This document shows, piece after piece, positions 47,044 through 57,621 of a stretch of 64,000 bases of DNA (position 1 is the stretch's first letter; the number at the start of each line of letters is the position of its first letter). Both the position numbers and the translations under genes were made by a program. Below the pieces are notes generated by a model that had not been told where the DNA came from, searched no databases, and was given only the letters and a program-made list of their open reading frames with translations. Source of the stretch: Actinobaculum sp. 313 (lineage in GTDB: Bacteria > Actinomycetota > Actinomycetes > Actinomycetales > Actinomycetaceae). The DNA lies in assembly GCF_003073475.1 (NCBI RefSeq), contig NZ_CP029033.1, positions 2,704,962 through 2,768,961 of the forward strand, in the 5' to 3' direction.

Positions 47044-48363
47044 ATGAGTACCACAGGGCAGACGAACACTCAGAATCACGCTGGGGAAAGTCGCGCTGCC
47101 GCAGCAGGCACGCGCCTTGATCCTTGGTACAACGCCTACGCCGACCGTGCCCTGGGCATGAAACAGTCCGAGGTGCGCTCCCTCTTCGCCGTCGCCAACC
47201 GGCCCGAAGTTGTTTCCCTCGCCGGCGGAATGCCCAATATCGTCGGATTGCCGCTGGACTTCCTCGCCGATATGTCCGCCCGCATTATCCGCGAGCGCGG
47301 CACGAAGCTCCTGCAATACAGCGGCGGGCAGGGTGAAGAAGAACTTCGGGAAATGATTGCCGACGTAATGCGGCCCGACGGCGTGCGCGGCCATCCGGAT
47401 GACATTACCGTCACTACCGGGTCGCAGCAGGCCCTCGACCTGATCTCAGAGATCTTCCTGAACCCCGGCGACGTCGTCCTGGCGGAGGCGCCGTCGTATG
47501 TGGGAGCGCTCGGCACTTTCCGCGCCTATCAGGCCAATATTGTGCACGTCGCCATTGATGAGAACGGGCTTATCCCCGAGGCGCTTGAGGAAACCATGCG
47601 TGAACTCGAGGCGCAGGGTAAGCCTATGAAATTCCTCTACGTCATCCCGAATTTCCACAACCCGGCGGGGGTGTGCCTCTCGGCGGAGCGTAGGCCGCAG
47701 ATCGTGGATATTTGCCGACGCCACCATGTGCTCATCGTGGAGGACAATCCGTACGGCCTGCTTGGATTCGCCGGCGACCCACTTCCCGCGCTGTATAGCT
47801 ACAATCCCGATGGCGTCGTTTATCTGGGCACCTTCTCCAAAACCTTCGCCCCCGGTTATCGGGTGGGATGGGCGTTGGCGCCCACTGCGGTGACGTCTCG
47901 CCTCGTTCTTGCCAATGAAAACGCTGTGCTGTGCCCCTCTACCTTTAGCCAGCTCTCGATTGCCGAGTACTTGCGCACCTACGACTGGTACCAGCAGGTC
48001 AAGGAGTACCGGGAGATGTATCATGAGCGCGGGCAAGCCATGCAACGTGCGCTGAGTACGCATCTGCCCATGTGCTCGTGGACGGAACCCGAAGGCGGCT
48101 TCTACACCTGGGTGAAGCTCCCCGAAGGTCTTGATGCACAGGCCATGCTGCCTCGCGCGGTGAAGAACTTGGTCGCCTATGTGTCCGGCACGGCGTTCTA
48201 CGCCAACGGCGAGGGGCATGATCATATGCGCCTCTCCTTCTGCTATCCGACGCCGGAGCAGATTGAGGAAGGCGTTCGGCGCCTCGCCCTTGTCATCGAA
48301 GGTGAACGAGAACTGGTCGATATGTTCGGCATTCAAGGCCGACGTGAACAACAGGGCGCGTGA
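47044..48363 (+). CDS. PLP-dependent aminotransferase, class I/II (2-aminoadipate transaminase-like)
   Basis: 439 residues. VVSLAGGMPNIVGLP near residue 60, YSGGQGEEELREMI near 100, VIPNFHNPAGV near 205, VEDNPYGLLGF near 240 and the PLP lysine in GTFSKTFAPGYRVGW near 265-280 place it with MocR-related and LysN-like transaminases, but without a helix-turn-helix. It transfers amino groups from an alpha-amino acid; the exact substrate is not visible. AAGGAG lies before the ATG. It is followed, 270 bases later, by the ligase gene. Confidence 0.9.
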   Translation: MSTTGQTNTQNHAGESRAAAAGTRLDPWYNAYADRALGMKQSEVRSLFAVANRPEVVSLAGGMPNIVGLPLDFLADMSARIIRERGTKLLQYSGGQGEEELREMIADVMRPDGVRGHPDDITVTTGSQQALDLISEIFLNPGDVVLAEAPSYVGALGTFRAYQANIVHVAIDENGLIPEALEETMRELEAQGKPMKFLYVIPNFHNPAGVCLSAERRPQIVDICRRHHVLIVEDNPYGLLGFAGDPLPALYSYNPDGVVYLGTFSKTFAPGYRVGWALAPTAVTSRLVLANENAVLCPSTFSQLSIAEYLRTYDWYQQVKEYREMYHERGQAMQRALSTHLPMCSWTEPEGGFYTWVKLPEGLDAQAMLPRAVKNLVAYVSGTAFYANGEGHDHMRLSFCYPTPEQIEEGVRRLALVIEGERELVDMFGIQGRREQQGA

Positions 48364-48632
48364 ACCATGGTCGCAGAGGATTACCGCCTAGCCGCTGACC
48401 CAATGATCAGTTCAGCCATTGCGGCGTGTCCTGGTGTCGCTGCGGTGTCCTCTGCGGTCACATCGAGACGTCCCGCCGCCACGCCGACATGCCCTGCCGC
48501 CGCGATTATCTTCACCGGCACTAGGCAATTTCCCACCTCCACGGCTGTCCGCAGCCGCCACGTCCATCTTTCCGGCGAACCTGCAGTTGGCAGGCCGAAC
48601 GATCCGCACCAACTCAACCAAGGAAGGTTCTT

Positions 48633-49601
48633 ATGACCCAGCCATTGACCGTCGCCATCCTCGCCGGCGGGCTAACCCATGAGCGCGAGGTCTCCATGCA
48701 TTCTGGGCGCCGTGTGGCCGCCGTACTGCGCGAAGCCGGCGTACAGGTCAAACTGCTCGACGTCGACAGTACACTGCTGCAACGTCTCGAATCGATGTCA
48801 CCCGATGTTGTCTGGCCACTGGTGCATGGCTCCACCGGCGAGGACGGCTCATTGCAAAACCTCCTCGAGCTGGTTGGTGTTCCATACGTGGGCAGTGACC
48901 CGATGGGCTGCCGCCTGGCGTCCGACAAGGCCGTGGCCTCATCCATTCTCGGCAAGGCAGGGCTGCAGGTACCCGACTCGGTGGATATTCCGCAGGCGCT
49001 GTTCCGGGACGTGGGTGTTAATCCCATGCTCGATCTGCTTGGAGAGCGTTTCGGATTCCCGTTGGTCGTCAAGCCGTCACCGGGAGGATCTGGACTCGGG
49101 GTCACCATCGTCGAGTCTGCCGCGCAGCTTCCGCGAGCCATGGTGGACTGCTTCGCCTACGGGGAGAATGCGCATATCGAACAGTACATCAGCGGCCGGG
49201 AAGTGGCCGTGGCCGTGATCGACGTCGCCGATGAGGATACCCATGGGCCGCAGGCGCTGCCCGCCGTCGAGATTGTGACCGACGGTCTGTACGACTACGA
49301 CGCCCGTTACAACGCGGGCCGCGTGGAGTATTTCGTACCGGCACGTCTTTCCGACGACGACGCCCGGACCGTGGGTGGCGCGGCCGAGACCGTCCATTCG
49401 ACGCTCGGGTTGCGTGACTATTCACGCACCGACATCATCTTCGATGGTGAGACACCGTGGATCCTCGATGTTAATGTTGCGCCGGGTATGACGGAGACTT
49501 CGCTGTTCCCGCAGGCAGTTGCCGCGGCCGCCAAGCAGGAGGGGACCACCGTGGACAGCTTTTACCTCCGCATCCTGGAGACAGCCGCCAAGCGCATTTG
49601 A
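48633..49601 (+). CDS. D-alanine-D-alanine ligase-like ATP-grasp protein
   Basis: 322 residues. VAILAGGLTHEREVSMHSG near the N-terminus, VHGSTGEDGSLQNLLEL near 65, VKPSPGGSGLGVTIV near 145 and the C-terminal WILDVNVAPGMTETS with metal ligands are those of Ddl. The reaction joins two D-alanines for peptidoglycan precursors. The G-rich and terminal motifs (DVNVAPGMT instead of the usual EVNTxPGMT) show some divergence, so a Ddl paralogue is possible. AAGGAAGG precedes the ATG. Confidence 0.82.
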   Translation: MTQPLTVAILAGGLTHEREVSMHSGRRVAAVLREAGVQVKLLDVDSTLLQRLESMSPDVVWPLVHGSTGEDGSLQNLLELVGVPYVGSDPMGCRLASDKAVASSILGKAGLQVPDSVDIPQALFRDVGVNPMLDLLGERFGFPLVVKPSPGGSGLGVTIVESAAQLPRAMVDCFAYGENAHIEQYISGREVAVAVIDVADEDTHGPQALPAVEIVTDGLYDYDARYNAGRVEYFVPARLSDDDARTVGGAAETVHSTLGLRDYSRTDIIFDGETPWILDVNVAPGMTETSLFPQAVAAAAKQEGTTVDSFYLRILETAAKRI

Positions 49602-49943
49602 TGGTCATGGTTGACGGCCGGGTGTGACGGTCGGGGTGTGACGGTCGACGTTCTGACTTCGCGGGTGTGTTTGATGGTCAGGGGTATTGGCCCGGCGAAT
49701 TTGGCCATACCACCGCGTAACGGGCCGTACCGTTTAGGGTGTCCGACGCCCCGGTGTAGCCCTGGCACGTCTGACTGCTTGGGTAGATCCCGGTCTAGCT
49801 CTGGCGTATCTAACTGCCTAGGGCACCGCAACCCCGCGTGGCGTGGCACTAGCACATCGCGTTGCTTCGCGTATCTAGCGCGCAGCAAAATAACGCCCGG
49901 CGGAGACTCTTTGATCGCCCGGCGCATCCAACCGTCGGCACAT
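49602..49943. other. Convergent spacer with 39-bp imperfect repeats
   Basis: No gene in these 342 bases. Two 39-bp imperfect units start at 49751 and 49790, and GGTGTGACGGTCG is repeated near 49620-49648. Any terminator for the two convergent genes should lie here. Confidence 0.4.
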
Positions 49944-51725
49944 CTAATCGATTGTGTAGTGCTCCGGCGCGGTTAGTTCAACGCCACTATCTGCCGCACT
50001 GTAAGCACCTGGGGCGCCGTCAAGCTCGGCGGCACCCTGGCCGCCTCTCTCCACACCGTCGACGGTGCGAGTATCTTCCACATCCGTGGCATACACGCCT
50101 GCGGCCCGTGGCTGCGCACCTGCCGCTCCCGCCTGTGCCCCTGCACCCGCTGCGTCGGTGTCCGCCGCATCGTTAGCCGCCGCATCGCGCGGCAAAACGC
50201 CGTCGTCGCCGGGAGCCATCACCACAAGAATTCGGTTGAGGTCCTCAATCGACGCAAACTCAATGCGGATCGTTCCCTTGCGCTGACCCATATCGACCTT
50301 GACACGCGTATCAAAGCGATCAGCGAGCCTACTGGAGAGTTCTCCAAGTTCCGGCGCATAACGCTTGGCGCGGCCGCGTGACCGGCTCGGAGTGGCGACG
50401 GGCTCATCGCCGAGTGCAACGATCTCCTCGACCTGCCGCACCGACAGGCCTTCCGCCACGATGCGCTGTGCCAACCGCTCCATGGCGGCCGGATCGGCCA
50501 ATCCGAGGAGTGCTCGCGCGTGTCCGGCTGAGAGTACTTGCGCGGCGACTCGACGTTGCACCAAAGGCGGCAGCTTGAGCAGACGCAGGGTATTAGAGAT
50601 CTGCGGGCGAGAGCGCGCGATCCGGCGTGACAATTCTTCTTGCGTGCAGTTGAAGTCGTCCAGGAGCTGCTGATATGCGGCGGCCTCTTCCAAGGGGTTG
50701 AGCTGCACACGGTGCAGATTCTCCAGCAGCGCGTCGCGGAGCAGGTCTTCATCTGCCGTATCGCGCACAATGGCCGGGACGTTATCGAGCCCGGCGAGCT
50801 CGGTGGCGCGCCAACGTCGCTCGCCCATAATCAACTCGTACCGAGCCTGCGGCGCATTCTCGACCGGTTCAATCAAGCGCCGAACGATAATCGGCTGGAG
50901 AACGCCTACCTCTTTGATGGAATCGGCCAGTTCGGAAAGCTCATCCTCGTCGAACACCGTACGCGGTTGCCGTGTATTGGGGATGATCTGCTCAACGGGG
51001 AGCTCGGCGAATGTCGCGCCAGGCACCGCGACGAGCGCCTCGTTATCGTCTATTGGGGAGGCGTCGGCTGTTGGGGAGCCGCCCTCCGTGAAGGAGGTGT
51101 CATCCGTCAAAAAGGCGTCGGCGGTCGAGGGGGTGTCTTCTGCCGGGGAGCCGCCCTCTGTCGAAGAAGCGTAATCGGTCAAGGAGGCGTCATCGATCAA
51201 GGAGGAGTCTTCTGCCGAGAAGGCACCGTCGGGCAGGTAGCTGGCAGCGTCGGGTGCGGTGCTGGTGGCTGGGGTTTCCTCGTTCGTTCCTTTGGTCTTT
51301 TCGGTTCCAGCAGTCTTTTCGGTTCCAGCAGTCTTTTCGGTTCCAGCAGTCTTTTCGGTTCCAGCAGTCTTTTCGGTTCCAGCAGTCTTTTCGGTTCCAG
51401 CAGTCTTTTCGGTTCCGGTGGTCTTTTCGGCCCCGGTGGTCCGCTTGCCTCGGGCAGCCTTCTTGCCCCCGCTGCTCGCCGAAGGGGTGGGCGCCCCACT
51501 ATCAGAGAGCGTTGCGCCGACATCGGATGTCTCCTCAGTATTCTGCGCCGTTGGGTTGCTCGCCCCGGCCTCGTTACTCTGGGCCGACTTACCGCCACCT
51601 ACGCCTTCGGCGCGCGGCACACGCGAACCGAAGAAGACATCGATCGGCCGATCCTTATTCTCCTGCTGCTCCTCAGGAATTAATGCTCCAATGCCACGCC
51701 CCAGGCCACGCCGTCGTTCCGCCAT
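49944..51725 (-). CDS. parB: Chromosome-partitioning protein ParB with long repeat-rich N-terminus
   Basis: 593 residues, far longer than the usual 300-380. After MAERRRGLGRGIGALI come about 240 low-complexity residues, including seven KTAGTE-type hexapeptides (DNA 51298-51423) and acidic Ser/Asp/Thr-rich stretches. The conserved core then reads VEQIIPNTRQPRTVFDE, the CTP-binding GERRWRATELAG, ENLHRVQLNPLEEAAAYQQL, and the parS-binding helix-turn-helix around RSRPQISNTLRLLKLP. The C-terminal domain follows another Ala-rich linker. ParB loads on parS and spreads with CTP. It starts 11 bases after the parA stop with GAGGAGG. Confidence 0.95.
   Translation of the reverse strand: MAERRRGLGRGIGALIPEEQQENKDRPIDVFFGSRVPRAEGVGGGKSAQSNEAGASNPTAQNTEETSDVGATLSDSGAPTPSASSGGKKAARGKRTTGAEKTTGTEKTAGTEKTAGTEKTAGTEKTAGTEKTAGTEKTAGTEKTKGTNEETPATSTAPDAASYLPDGAFSAEDSSLIDDASLTDYASSTEGGSPAEDTPSTADAFLTDDTSFTEGGSPTADASPIDDNEALVAVPGATFAELPVEQIIPNTRQPRTVFDEDELSELADSIKEVGVLQPIIVRRLIEPVENAPQARYELIMGERRWRATELAGLDNVPAIVRDTADEDLLRDALLENLHRVQLNPLEEAAAYQQLLDDFNCTQEELSRRIARSRPQISNTLRLLKLPPLVQRRVAAQVLSAGHARALLGLADPAAMERLAQRIVAEGLSVRQVEEIVALGDEPVATPSRSRGRAKRYAPELGELSSRLADRFDTRVKVDMGQRKGTIRIEFASIEDLNRILVVMAPGDDGVLPRDAAANDAADTDAAGAGAQAGAAGAQPRAAGVYATDVEDTRTVDGVERGGQGAAELDGAPGAYSAADSGVELTAPEHYTID
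51298..51423. repeat. Seven tandem 18-bp units inside parB
   Basis: The unit TCGGTTCCAGCAGTCTTT repeats nearly perfectly, encoding KTAGTE on the minus strand. Such an array can expand or shrink by slippage, so ParB length may differ between strains. Confidence 0.9.
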
Positions 51726-51736
51726 CGATTTCCTCC

Positions 51737-52690
51737 TCATTCAGCCCGTTCTGCCAGTTCTTGCGCAGCGGCAAGGTAGGCGATCGCCCCGCTTGATCTG
51801 GGTGCGTAGGTAATAACAGTCTCGCCGTAGGAAGGCGACTCAGCGATTCGCACTGATCGCGGAATCTCCGTGTCTAAGGTCTGCGTCGGGAAGAATTCCC
51901 GCACATTCGCCGCGACCTCGCTGCTGAGATTCGTACTCTTGGCGTACATGGTCAGCAGAATCGTACTCACTGTGAGATCCGGGTTCGCAGTGGTTCGCGC
52001 CGACTCAATTGTGCGCAGCAGTTGCGTAAGTCCTTCCAACGCGTAGTACTCGCATTGCACCGGAATCAGCACCTCGTTCGCGGCCACCAAGGCATTGATC
52101 GGCAGTAAAGACATGGAAGGAGGGCAGTCGATCAGCACATAGTCAATGTGTCGGTTGATCTCGTCCAGCGTGAGCAGCGCTTCCTGGATCGCATTACGCA
52201 GACGTACTTGCCGGTCAGGCGCGTCGGCGAGCTCCATGTCAATTAATGACAGCTTCAACGACGACGGCGCAACGTACAAGTTAGGTACCTGCTCCACCTG
52301 CTGCAAGATCGACACAAGTGAGTGTTCTCCCCGGAGAACCTCGTAAAGAGAGGGGCGTTCCTCGATGTTCGTAAGCCCAAGAGCTGTAGAGGCATTGCTC
52401 TGCGGATCATCATCAATAACCAGCACCTGCAGCCCGCCACTCGCCAGCGCGACGGCGAGATTTACCGCCGTCGTCGTCTTTCCGACGCCGCCCTTTTGGT
52501 TGGCAACCGAGATGATTCGAGTATGCGTCGGCTTCTTAAAACGTGTTGACGAGACCTTCTCCAGGCGCCTCATATCGTCGACGAGGCCAGAGGCCAGAGG
52601 TGAGTCGTCGCTAGCAAAGCGGTCCAGGCTCGTGCCTGAAGCGGAGGCACTTGACCGAGCGCTTGCGGCCTTCTTTCGCGGATCGCTCAT
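51737..52690 (-). CDS. parA: Chromosome-partitioning ATPase ParA
   Basis: 317 residues. The deviant Walker A loop NQKGGVGKTTTAVNLAVALA lies near residue 65, the Walker A' and B strands are VLVIDDDPQSNAS and YVLIDCPPSM, and LRTIESARTTANPDL follows. It drives segregation of ParB-parS complexes. A 50-residue basic/Ser-rich N-terminus precedes the fold. It is transcribed away from the parS field and forms an operon with parB. Confidence 0.96.
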   Translation of the reverse strand: MSDPRKKAASARSSASASGTSLDRFASDDSPLASGLVDDMRRLEKVSSTRFKKPTHTRIISVANQKGGVGKTTTAVNLAVALASGGLQVLVIDDDPQSNASTALGLTNIEERPSLYEVLRGEHSLVSILQQVEQVPNLYVAPSSLKLSLIDMELADAPDRQVRLRNAIQEALLTLDEINRHIDYVLIDCPPSMSLLPINALVAANEVLIPVQCEYYALEGLTQLLRTIESARTTANPDLTVSTILLTMYAKSTNLSSEVAANVREFFPTQTLDTEIPRSVRIAESPSYGETVITYAPRSSGAIAYLAAAQELAERAE

Positions 52691-53909
52691 ATCACCATCC
52701 TTAGTCGTGCACCTAAGTCTACCTAGTAGCTGCGAGCGAGTGCTCTTCCACTACACAGCCACAGCGAAAGTGCTACACGACCCCGGCGAAAATGACGGTA
52801 GAGATCCTCATCGTGAAACCGGCCGGACCCGGACGTACGCGCCGCGTGCGGATGTTTGCACATGGATTCTGCCAGTTCGTGTGACGGGGGCAGTTCGTGT
52901 GACGGGGCGGGGCATCTGCACGGGTGGGTTTCTCCCGCTGGCGGGGCGAACTTTCGCGCCATTCAAGTCGAAAGTAGCCACGCGCTGCGACAGGGCAGCC
53001 ATCTCACTTCACCGGAATCGGTACGCCTCCTCGTAAGGGGTATCGGGTAGCGCAAGCCCTTGAGGCGTGATTCCGTCGAACACATGCCGTGCGAGCAGTC
53101 GCAGCCTGTCGTACTTAGTGCGTTGGCGTGTGGCCTGGTTTGGCGTGTGGTCCGGCTTGGGATCAGCTGTAGCTTGGTGTGCGGTCTGGCTTGGCGCCGC
53201 CTCCGGCTTGGCACGCGCTCTCGCTTCAATCACACGACACTATCAAAGCGCGTGATTATCATACAGTTTATTTCGCGTCCTCGGGCGATGAGATGTGTTG
53301 GCTACCATCAAACAGTAGGAAATGCTCACTACTGCCGAACAAACAGGTCGGGCCCGTAGACCACTCCGCAATCCACAATTCCAACCCATCCGTTCCGATG
53401 TAACAACGGACCAGCGGTTGGGTAGAGCAACACCTTGACGACGTATCATTATATCAATATCGTATGGCGCGTGCTTACACCCGACCGACGCACGGCGAGT
53501 TGGGCATGGCTTCCAATGTGGCACCTCTTTCCCATACCACTCAAACTACGCCTACCACCGCCGAGAGATTACTCGCCGACAGTGAGTCATTCGCCGTCCC
53601 ACTCAGACTACATTGTCCGGACAAGCCGCCAATCGCAGGCAAAGCTCGTCACCGTTTCGCTCGAACGGCCCGCATTCGGAGCAGTCGATGCCTGTGCCGC
53701 CGAGGCGGGCCGATTCACTTGCGAGCAAGCCTCGGGTGGCGACCTGCGCAGTATGGCGTTGACTTCGCGTTCACGCGCGAGGCTCAAGCATGCGATTGGG
53801 AGGTGCCCACCAGGAATTGTCTAGGCCGACGTACTGGCGAAGATCCAATGCCGCAGCGGACATCGCCCTCATGCACTGCAACGCCCTTTGAAAGCATTTC
53901 TCTGTCCGT

Positions 53910-53925
53910 CGTTTCACGCGAAACA
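53910..53925. other. parS: parS-like site 1
   Basis: Core GTTTCACGCGAAAC; differs from the canonical 16-mer at the centre (GCG for GTG) and the first base. Confidence 0.65.
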
Positions 53926-54017
53926 GGTAGAGTCTCGCGTTATCGCCTTCTATCGATGCAGTAGGGAACGGCACCTCCCTGTCGTGGCGAAACGGTCCTG
54001 CAACGGACACTCAATGA

Positions 54018-54033
54018 TGTTTCACGCGAATTG
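54018..54033. other. parS: parS-like half-site 2
   Basis: TGTTTCACGCGAATTG keeps the left half only. Confidence 0.4.
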
Positions 54034-54075
54034 GCGCCTGACGAGTTCCGTGGCAATCCCCGCAACCAGCAGATG

Positions 54076-54091
54076 TGTTTCACGTGAAACG
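54076..54091. other. parS: parS site 3
   Basis: TGTTTCACGTGAAACG, 15 of 16 canonical. Confidence 0.9.
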
Positions 54092-54185
54092 GGTAGGGGC
54101 TCGCCTCGTCGCCATTTACAAGCGCTCACTTGTCCACCTGGCACCACGTCCGACTCCCGCACCAAGATCTGCTAGCGACCTGATG

Positions 54186-54201
54186 TGTTTCACGTGAAAC
54201 G
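54186..54201. other. parS: parS site 4
   Basis: TGTTTCACGTGAAACG, 15 of 16; shares extended flanks (GATG before, G after) with site 3, 110 bases away. Confidence 0.9.
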
Positions 54202-54906
54202 GCGCGAGTCCAGCCATGTCGTTGTTTGCGATCATCGCCATGTCTGCCTCACGGAAGCACGCCCATACAACGAGCCTGGGTCGTGCCGGACCGCTCAGCG
54301 GTCTCGATATGTACCTGTAGTCACCTCGCGCAAGGTTCACACGGTCTGAGTCTGCCCGCCGCTCAGCTTCGCTGCGCTTTGATTCCCAGCCAAATCGATT
54401 GTGACATCTGTCCCGTTTCGCGTGCCCCGAGCCACGTTGGAGAGCCGACTCGGTCAGGAGCATCGCGTTCTCCACGCATGCCGCTGCGTTTGACACCAAC
54501 AAGCAGGCTCCGGCACGCCATTGATCTCGCTCTCCCCGGACCGCTTTCTATCGACACCCCGCCTGCATTTCCCCGAGTCCGAAAGGTCAATTCAACTGGC
54601 ATGGCGAGCCTAGTAGTCGTGTGAACACTAGACATCGCAACAGGTTGTCTATTCCGGAGGCATGGCGACCCCGGCCGCCACTACTGATGCCGCATTGCCA
54701 AGTTCTTCTCTTCACGCCAGGCACTCCCCACCAACGGTTAGACGCGTAACACGCACGTCACCCCACTAGGGAAGGGCTCTGCCGCACAACGTGTAAGCGT
54801 CAAGTGGTGTCGCACTTCGTGCGGCGAACAGCAGTGTCGACGCATGGAAAGCGTGGTCGGAAGACCACACTCCGATCATCGGTGCCGAAGTCGTCCGATG
54901 ACACGA

Positions 54907-54922
54907 TGTTTCATGTGAAACA
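54907..54922. other. parS: parS site 5
   Basis: TGTTTCATGTGAAACA, 15 of 16 canonical. Confidence 0.8.
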
Positions 54923-55435
54923 ACACCGCGCCCGTTGCAGCGACTCACCCCGGCTCCTCGTAGACGTATTCACGTCGCCACCGGGCGTAGATACCCGGTC
55001 GTCCGCGACGGCGAAGTCTTCCACTCGCGCCCTCGACTCGCGCCACCACCAGCGCCAGGACGCGCTTGAGACGGTCAGCCCAGGCGACACCTCTCGCCAC
55101 GCAAAGTCCCGTCTGCGTTGACCGAAGCACCGTTGTCGTATGCTGCAGTGACCGCGCAGGCCTCAATCCGAGAGGGAGAGCCCTGCCAACAAGCTGCATC
55201 CGCAAGCTCAAGCGGTCCCCGCGTTACGAAGCTGCGTTCGGGGCAAACCGTGCAATGGTGCACTGTATTTCGGCTGCAGTACCACGCCGTCGCACCTCGC
55301 CGCTGAGGCAAGTCTTGTCGCTCTCCAAAAGCATAGACTCTTACCATTAGCGGCACCCGCCTCCTGCGCTTAGCGCTGCTATCCGCAGCGACTGCCCATC
55401 ACGGCAATCTCGCAATCGCGCCTGGATCGATCATC

Positions 55436-55451
55436 CGTTTCACGTGAAACG
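55436..55451. other. parS: parS site 6
   Basis: Perfect 14-bp core GTTTCACGTGAAAC with C and G at the outer positions. Confidence 0.88.
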
Positions 55452-55492
55452 CACACAGAGAATGAGCGCGGGGACTGGTTCGGTCCAGTCGG

Positions 55493-55508
55493 CATTTCAC
55501 CTGAAACA
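55493..55508. other. parS: parS-like site 7
   Basis: CATTTCACCTGAAACA, 13 of 16; lies between sites 6 and 8, each about 60 bases away. Confidence 0.5.
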
Positions 55509-55553
55509 CGTCGCGCATAGGCTCGCACTAGCTTGACGGTCCGACCGAGCCGT

Positions 55554-55569
55554 CGTTTCACGTGAAACA
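55554..55569. other. parS: parS site 8
   Basis: CGTTTCACGTGAAACA, 15 of 16 canonical. Confidence 0.9.
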
Positions 55570-56089
55570 CTCGCCGACCGCAATCAAGAGCTCGCACTGG
55601 AGAGACGACTCTCACGTCGCGACGAATATGCACGCTGACTCCTGATATCGCCCGTGTAGCCCAGCCCCTTCTCTGCAGGGATCGAGCACGAATGCGCCTT
55701 CTGCACCGATGTCCGCCGCGCAGCCCATTCTCCTGCCTGTCTACCTCTTCACACGTTACAGGGTCGCAAGTCCGCAACGAACAGCGATTGCGGAACAGCT
55801 CCCGTCGACGAGACTCGTGCCAGACGACCTGGCTCCCGCGACCTCCCTGCGCCTCACTGACGCCGCTCCGACCGGCGTTTCATTTGCCTTGAGTCATCCA
55901 CAGCTCATACGGCTACCGCCGCTAACCCTTGCGCACACCAGCACACTCATGGGGGGAGTGCGGAGCTCGTTCTGCCGCAATTACGTCCTGGTTCAGGTCA
56001 GCCAACCACGTGGAGAGTGCGGCACTCTGCTCCCGACGCTTTCCACTGTGCAAGAGCACCCACCTGGCCCCAGCATTTTCTTCCCCCAT

Positions 56090-56146
56090 CCCACGTTTTC
56101 CACTCTCGAGCCACCGCGCAAACGCGCCGCTGCACGCTGACTGGGC
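56090..56146. repeat. 57-bp inverted repeat, left copy
   Basis: Its reverse complement matches 57287-57343 at 50 of 57 positions by eye. The copies are 1.1 kb apart inside the parS field, on either side of parS sites 9 and 10. No function is evident. Confidence 0.75.
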
Positions 56147-56516
56147 CGCCAACCCCAAGTCATCGCCACTGGCCTCTCCCGTGTCGGGACCACGCGTGCT
56201 TCTCCGTGCCGAGAATTGGCGAGTATGTCTACTAGGAACGAAAGGCGTGGTCCATCTGCCGCACCCGGTATGCTTCCTGCCGGAAGCAGTCCATGTCTTC
56301 TCCTTGCCCCATCGGCACTACGCTACTCCTGCCACCTTCTCGACGAAATGTGGTCGTGCGGCCGACTTCTGTTAGCCGAGTAACTCCGAACGCCACGCAC
56401 CCGGACCCAACTCGGCCGTCAGCACCGCGCCCATAAGTCCCATGGCCGGAGCCCGCATGGGTCATCTAACAGCACGCCGCATACGTATCCCAAGCCGGAG
56501 CCTGCGGCCTTCCAAG

Positions 56517-56546
56517 CACACACCGTTTCACGTGAAACGGTGTGTG
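56517..56546. other. parS: parS site 9 within a 30-bp perfect palindrome
   Basis: The perfect core GTTTCACGTGAAAC (56525-56538) is extended by CACACACC and its complement on the two sides, giving a 30-bp uninterrupted palindrome. Confidence 0.9.
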
Positions 56547-57150
56547 CCTCCCGCACGCCGCAGCTACCACAATGCCACATGTTCCTTGGTCCCTCGGTGC
56601 GAGAACCTGCTCCGTCGCTTCGCCAAGGCGTGCAACCGACAATAGCAGGCTCCGAGATTCGCCCAGCCGCTCCGGCATTACCATGACAAGCGGGGATCAG
56701 TCTTTAGACCGTCCATTCCTCCCAAGGCGTTTGGCGTGCACGGCGGCCATGCCCGGCGCGCTACCCACCACCCGGCAACGCAATTCTGATCGGGGTACTC
56801 AGCGCCCGTTCCGCGGAGCCGCCGCACCCGACTCACCTATTCTCTGGCCCAACACGCAGCGCCAGGTCTGCAGAGCGACTCCAGCTGTCCAGGGGCATCT
56901 GAACTGTCTTGCACGTGGAGCCAAACGCATCGCTCTCCGCGGTTCGGTCGTGGCTGGAGTATGAGCCTCTATGCAATGGCGATCACAGACGACCGAAGCC
57001 TTGGCGCATAGAAACCTTAAGTCGGCTATCTCCACTTGCCTCTTCCCACGTCGGGCAGGACGACTCACAGTCTCGACGCGTAGCCGACACACGATTCAGG
57101 TACCTGTATCTGCCAGAGCGGTCACGTATTGACTCGGCCGCACTTCGCCA

Positions 57151-57166
57151 GGTTTCACGTGAAACA
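57151..57166. other. parS: parS site 10
   Basis: GGTTTCACGTGAAACA, 15 of 16 canonical. Confidence 0.9.
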
Positions 57167-57286
57167 CAACCGCAGCGTCTGGCTGCGCCAATGCTGCTTC
57201 CGCAGCGCACCTAGATCCACTACCTCCCAACGCACCCGCGCCGATGCCTTCAACGTCTTGTGCTATTCCCACCTGAGGAGTTGTCC

Positions 57287-57343
57287 GCCCAGTCAGCCTA
57301 CAGCGGCGCGCTTATGCGGTGGCTCGAGAGTGGAAGATGTGGG
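57287..57343. repeat. 57-bp inverted repeat, right copy
   Basis: Partner of 56090-56146. Both contain the word GCGGTGGCTCGAGAGTGGAA (here on the plus strand). Confidence 0.75.
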
Positions 57344-57605
57344 ACACGGGAAGACCCGCCAAGCAATGTCTCTACTCGCCACCACCTCCTCACTCCGCAC
57401 CACCACATCTTCGACAGACGACAGCACCGCGCCATCGCAGCGTCGCCGCGTCCATTTCCATCTGCGAGTTCGTCAATACCACAACAGGCTGCCAAGGCCA
57501 AGGTCTCATCCGTCGCCCGTCGCAGCTTGTTCAACTCTGTACTCACTTCCCACGAGTGATCCCACCAGACAGACAGTCGACGAGATAGGGGATGAGTCGC
57601 GCGCA

Positions 57606-57621
57606 TGTTTCACGTGAAACA
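57606..57621. other. parS: parS site 11, canonical
   Basis: TGTTTCACGTGAAACA, 16 of 16; the palindrome extends to 57604-57623. Confidence 0.95.
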
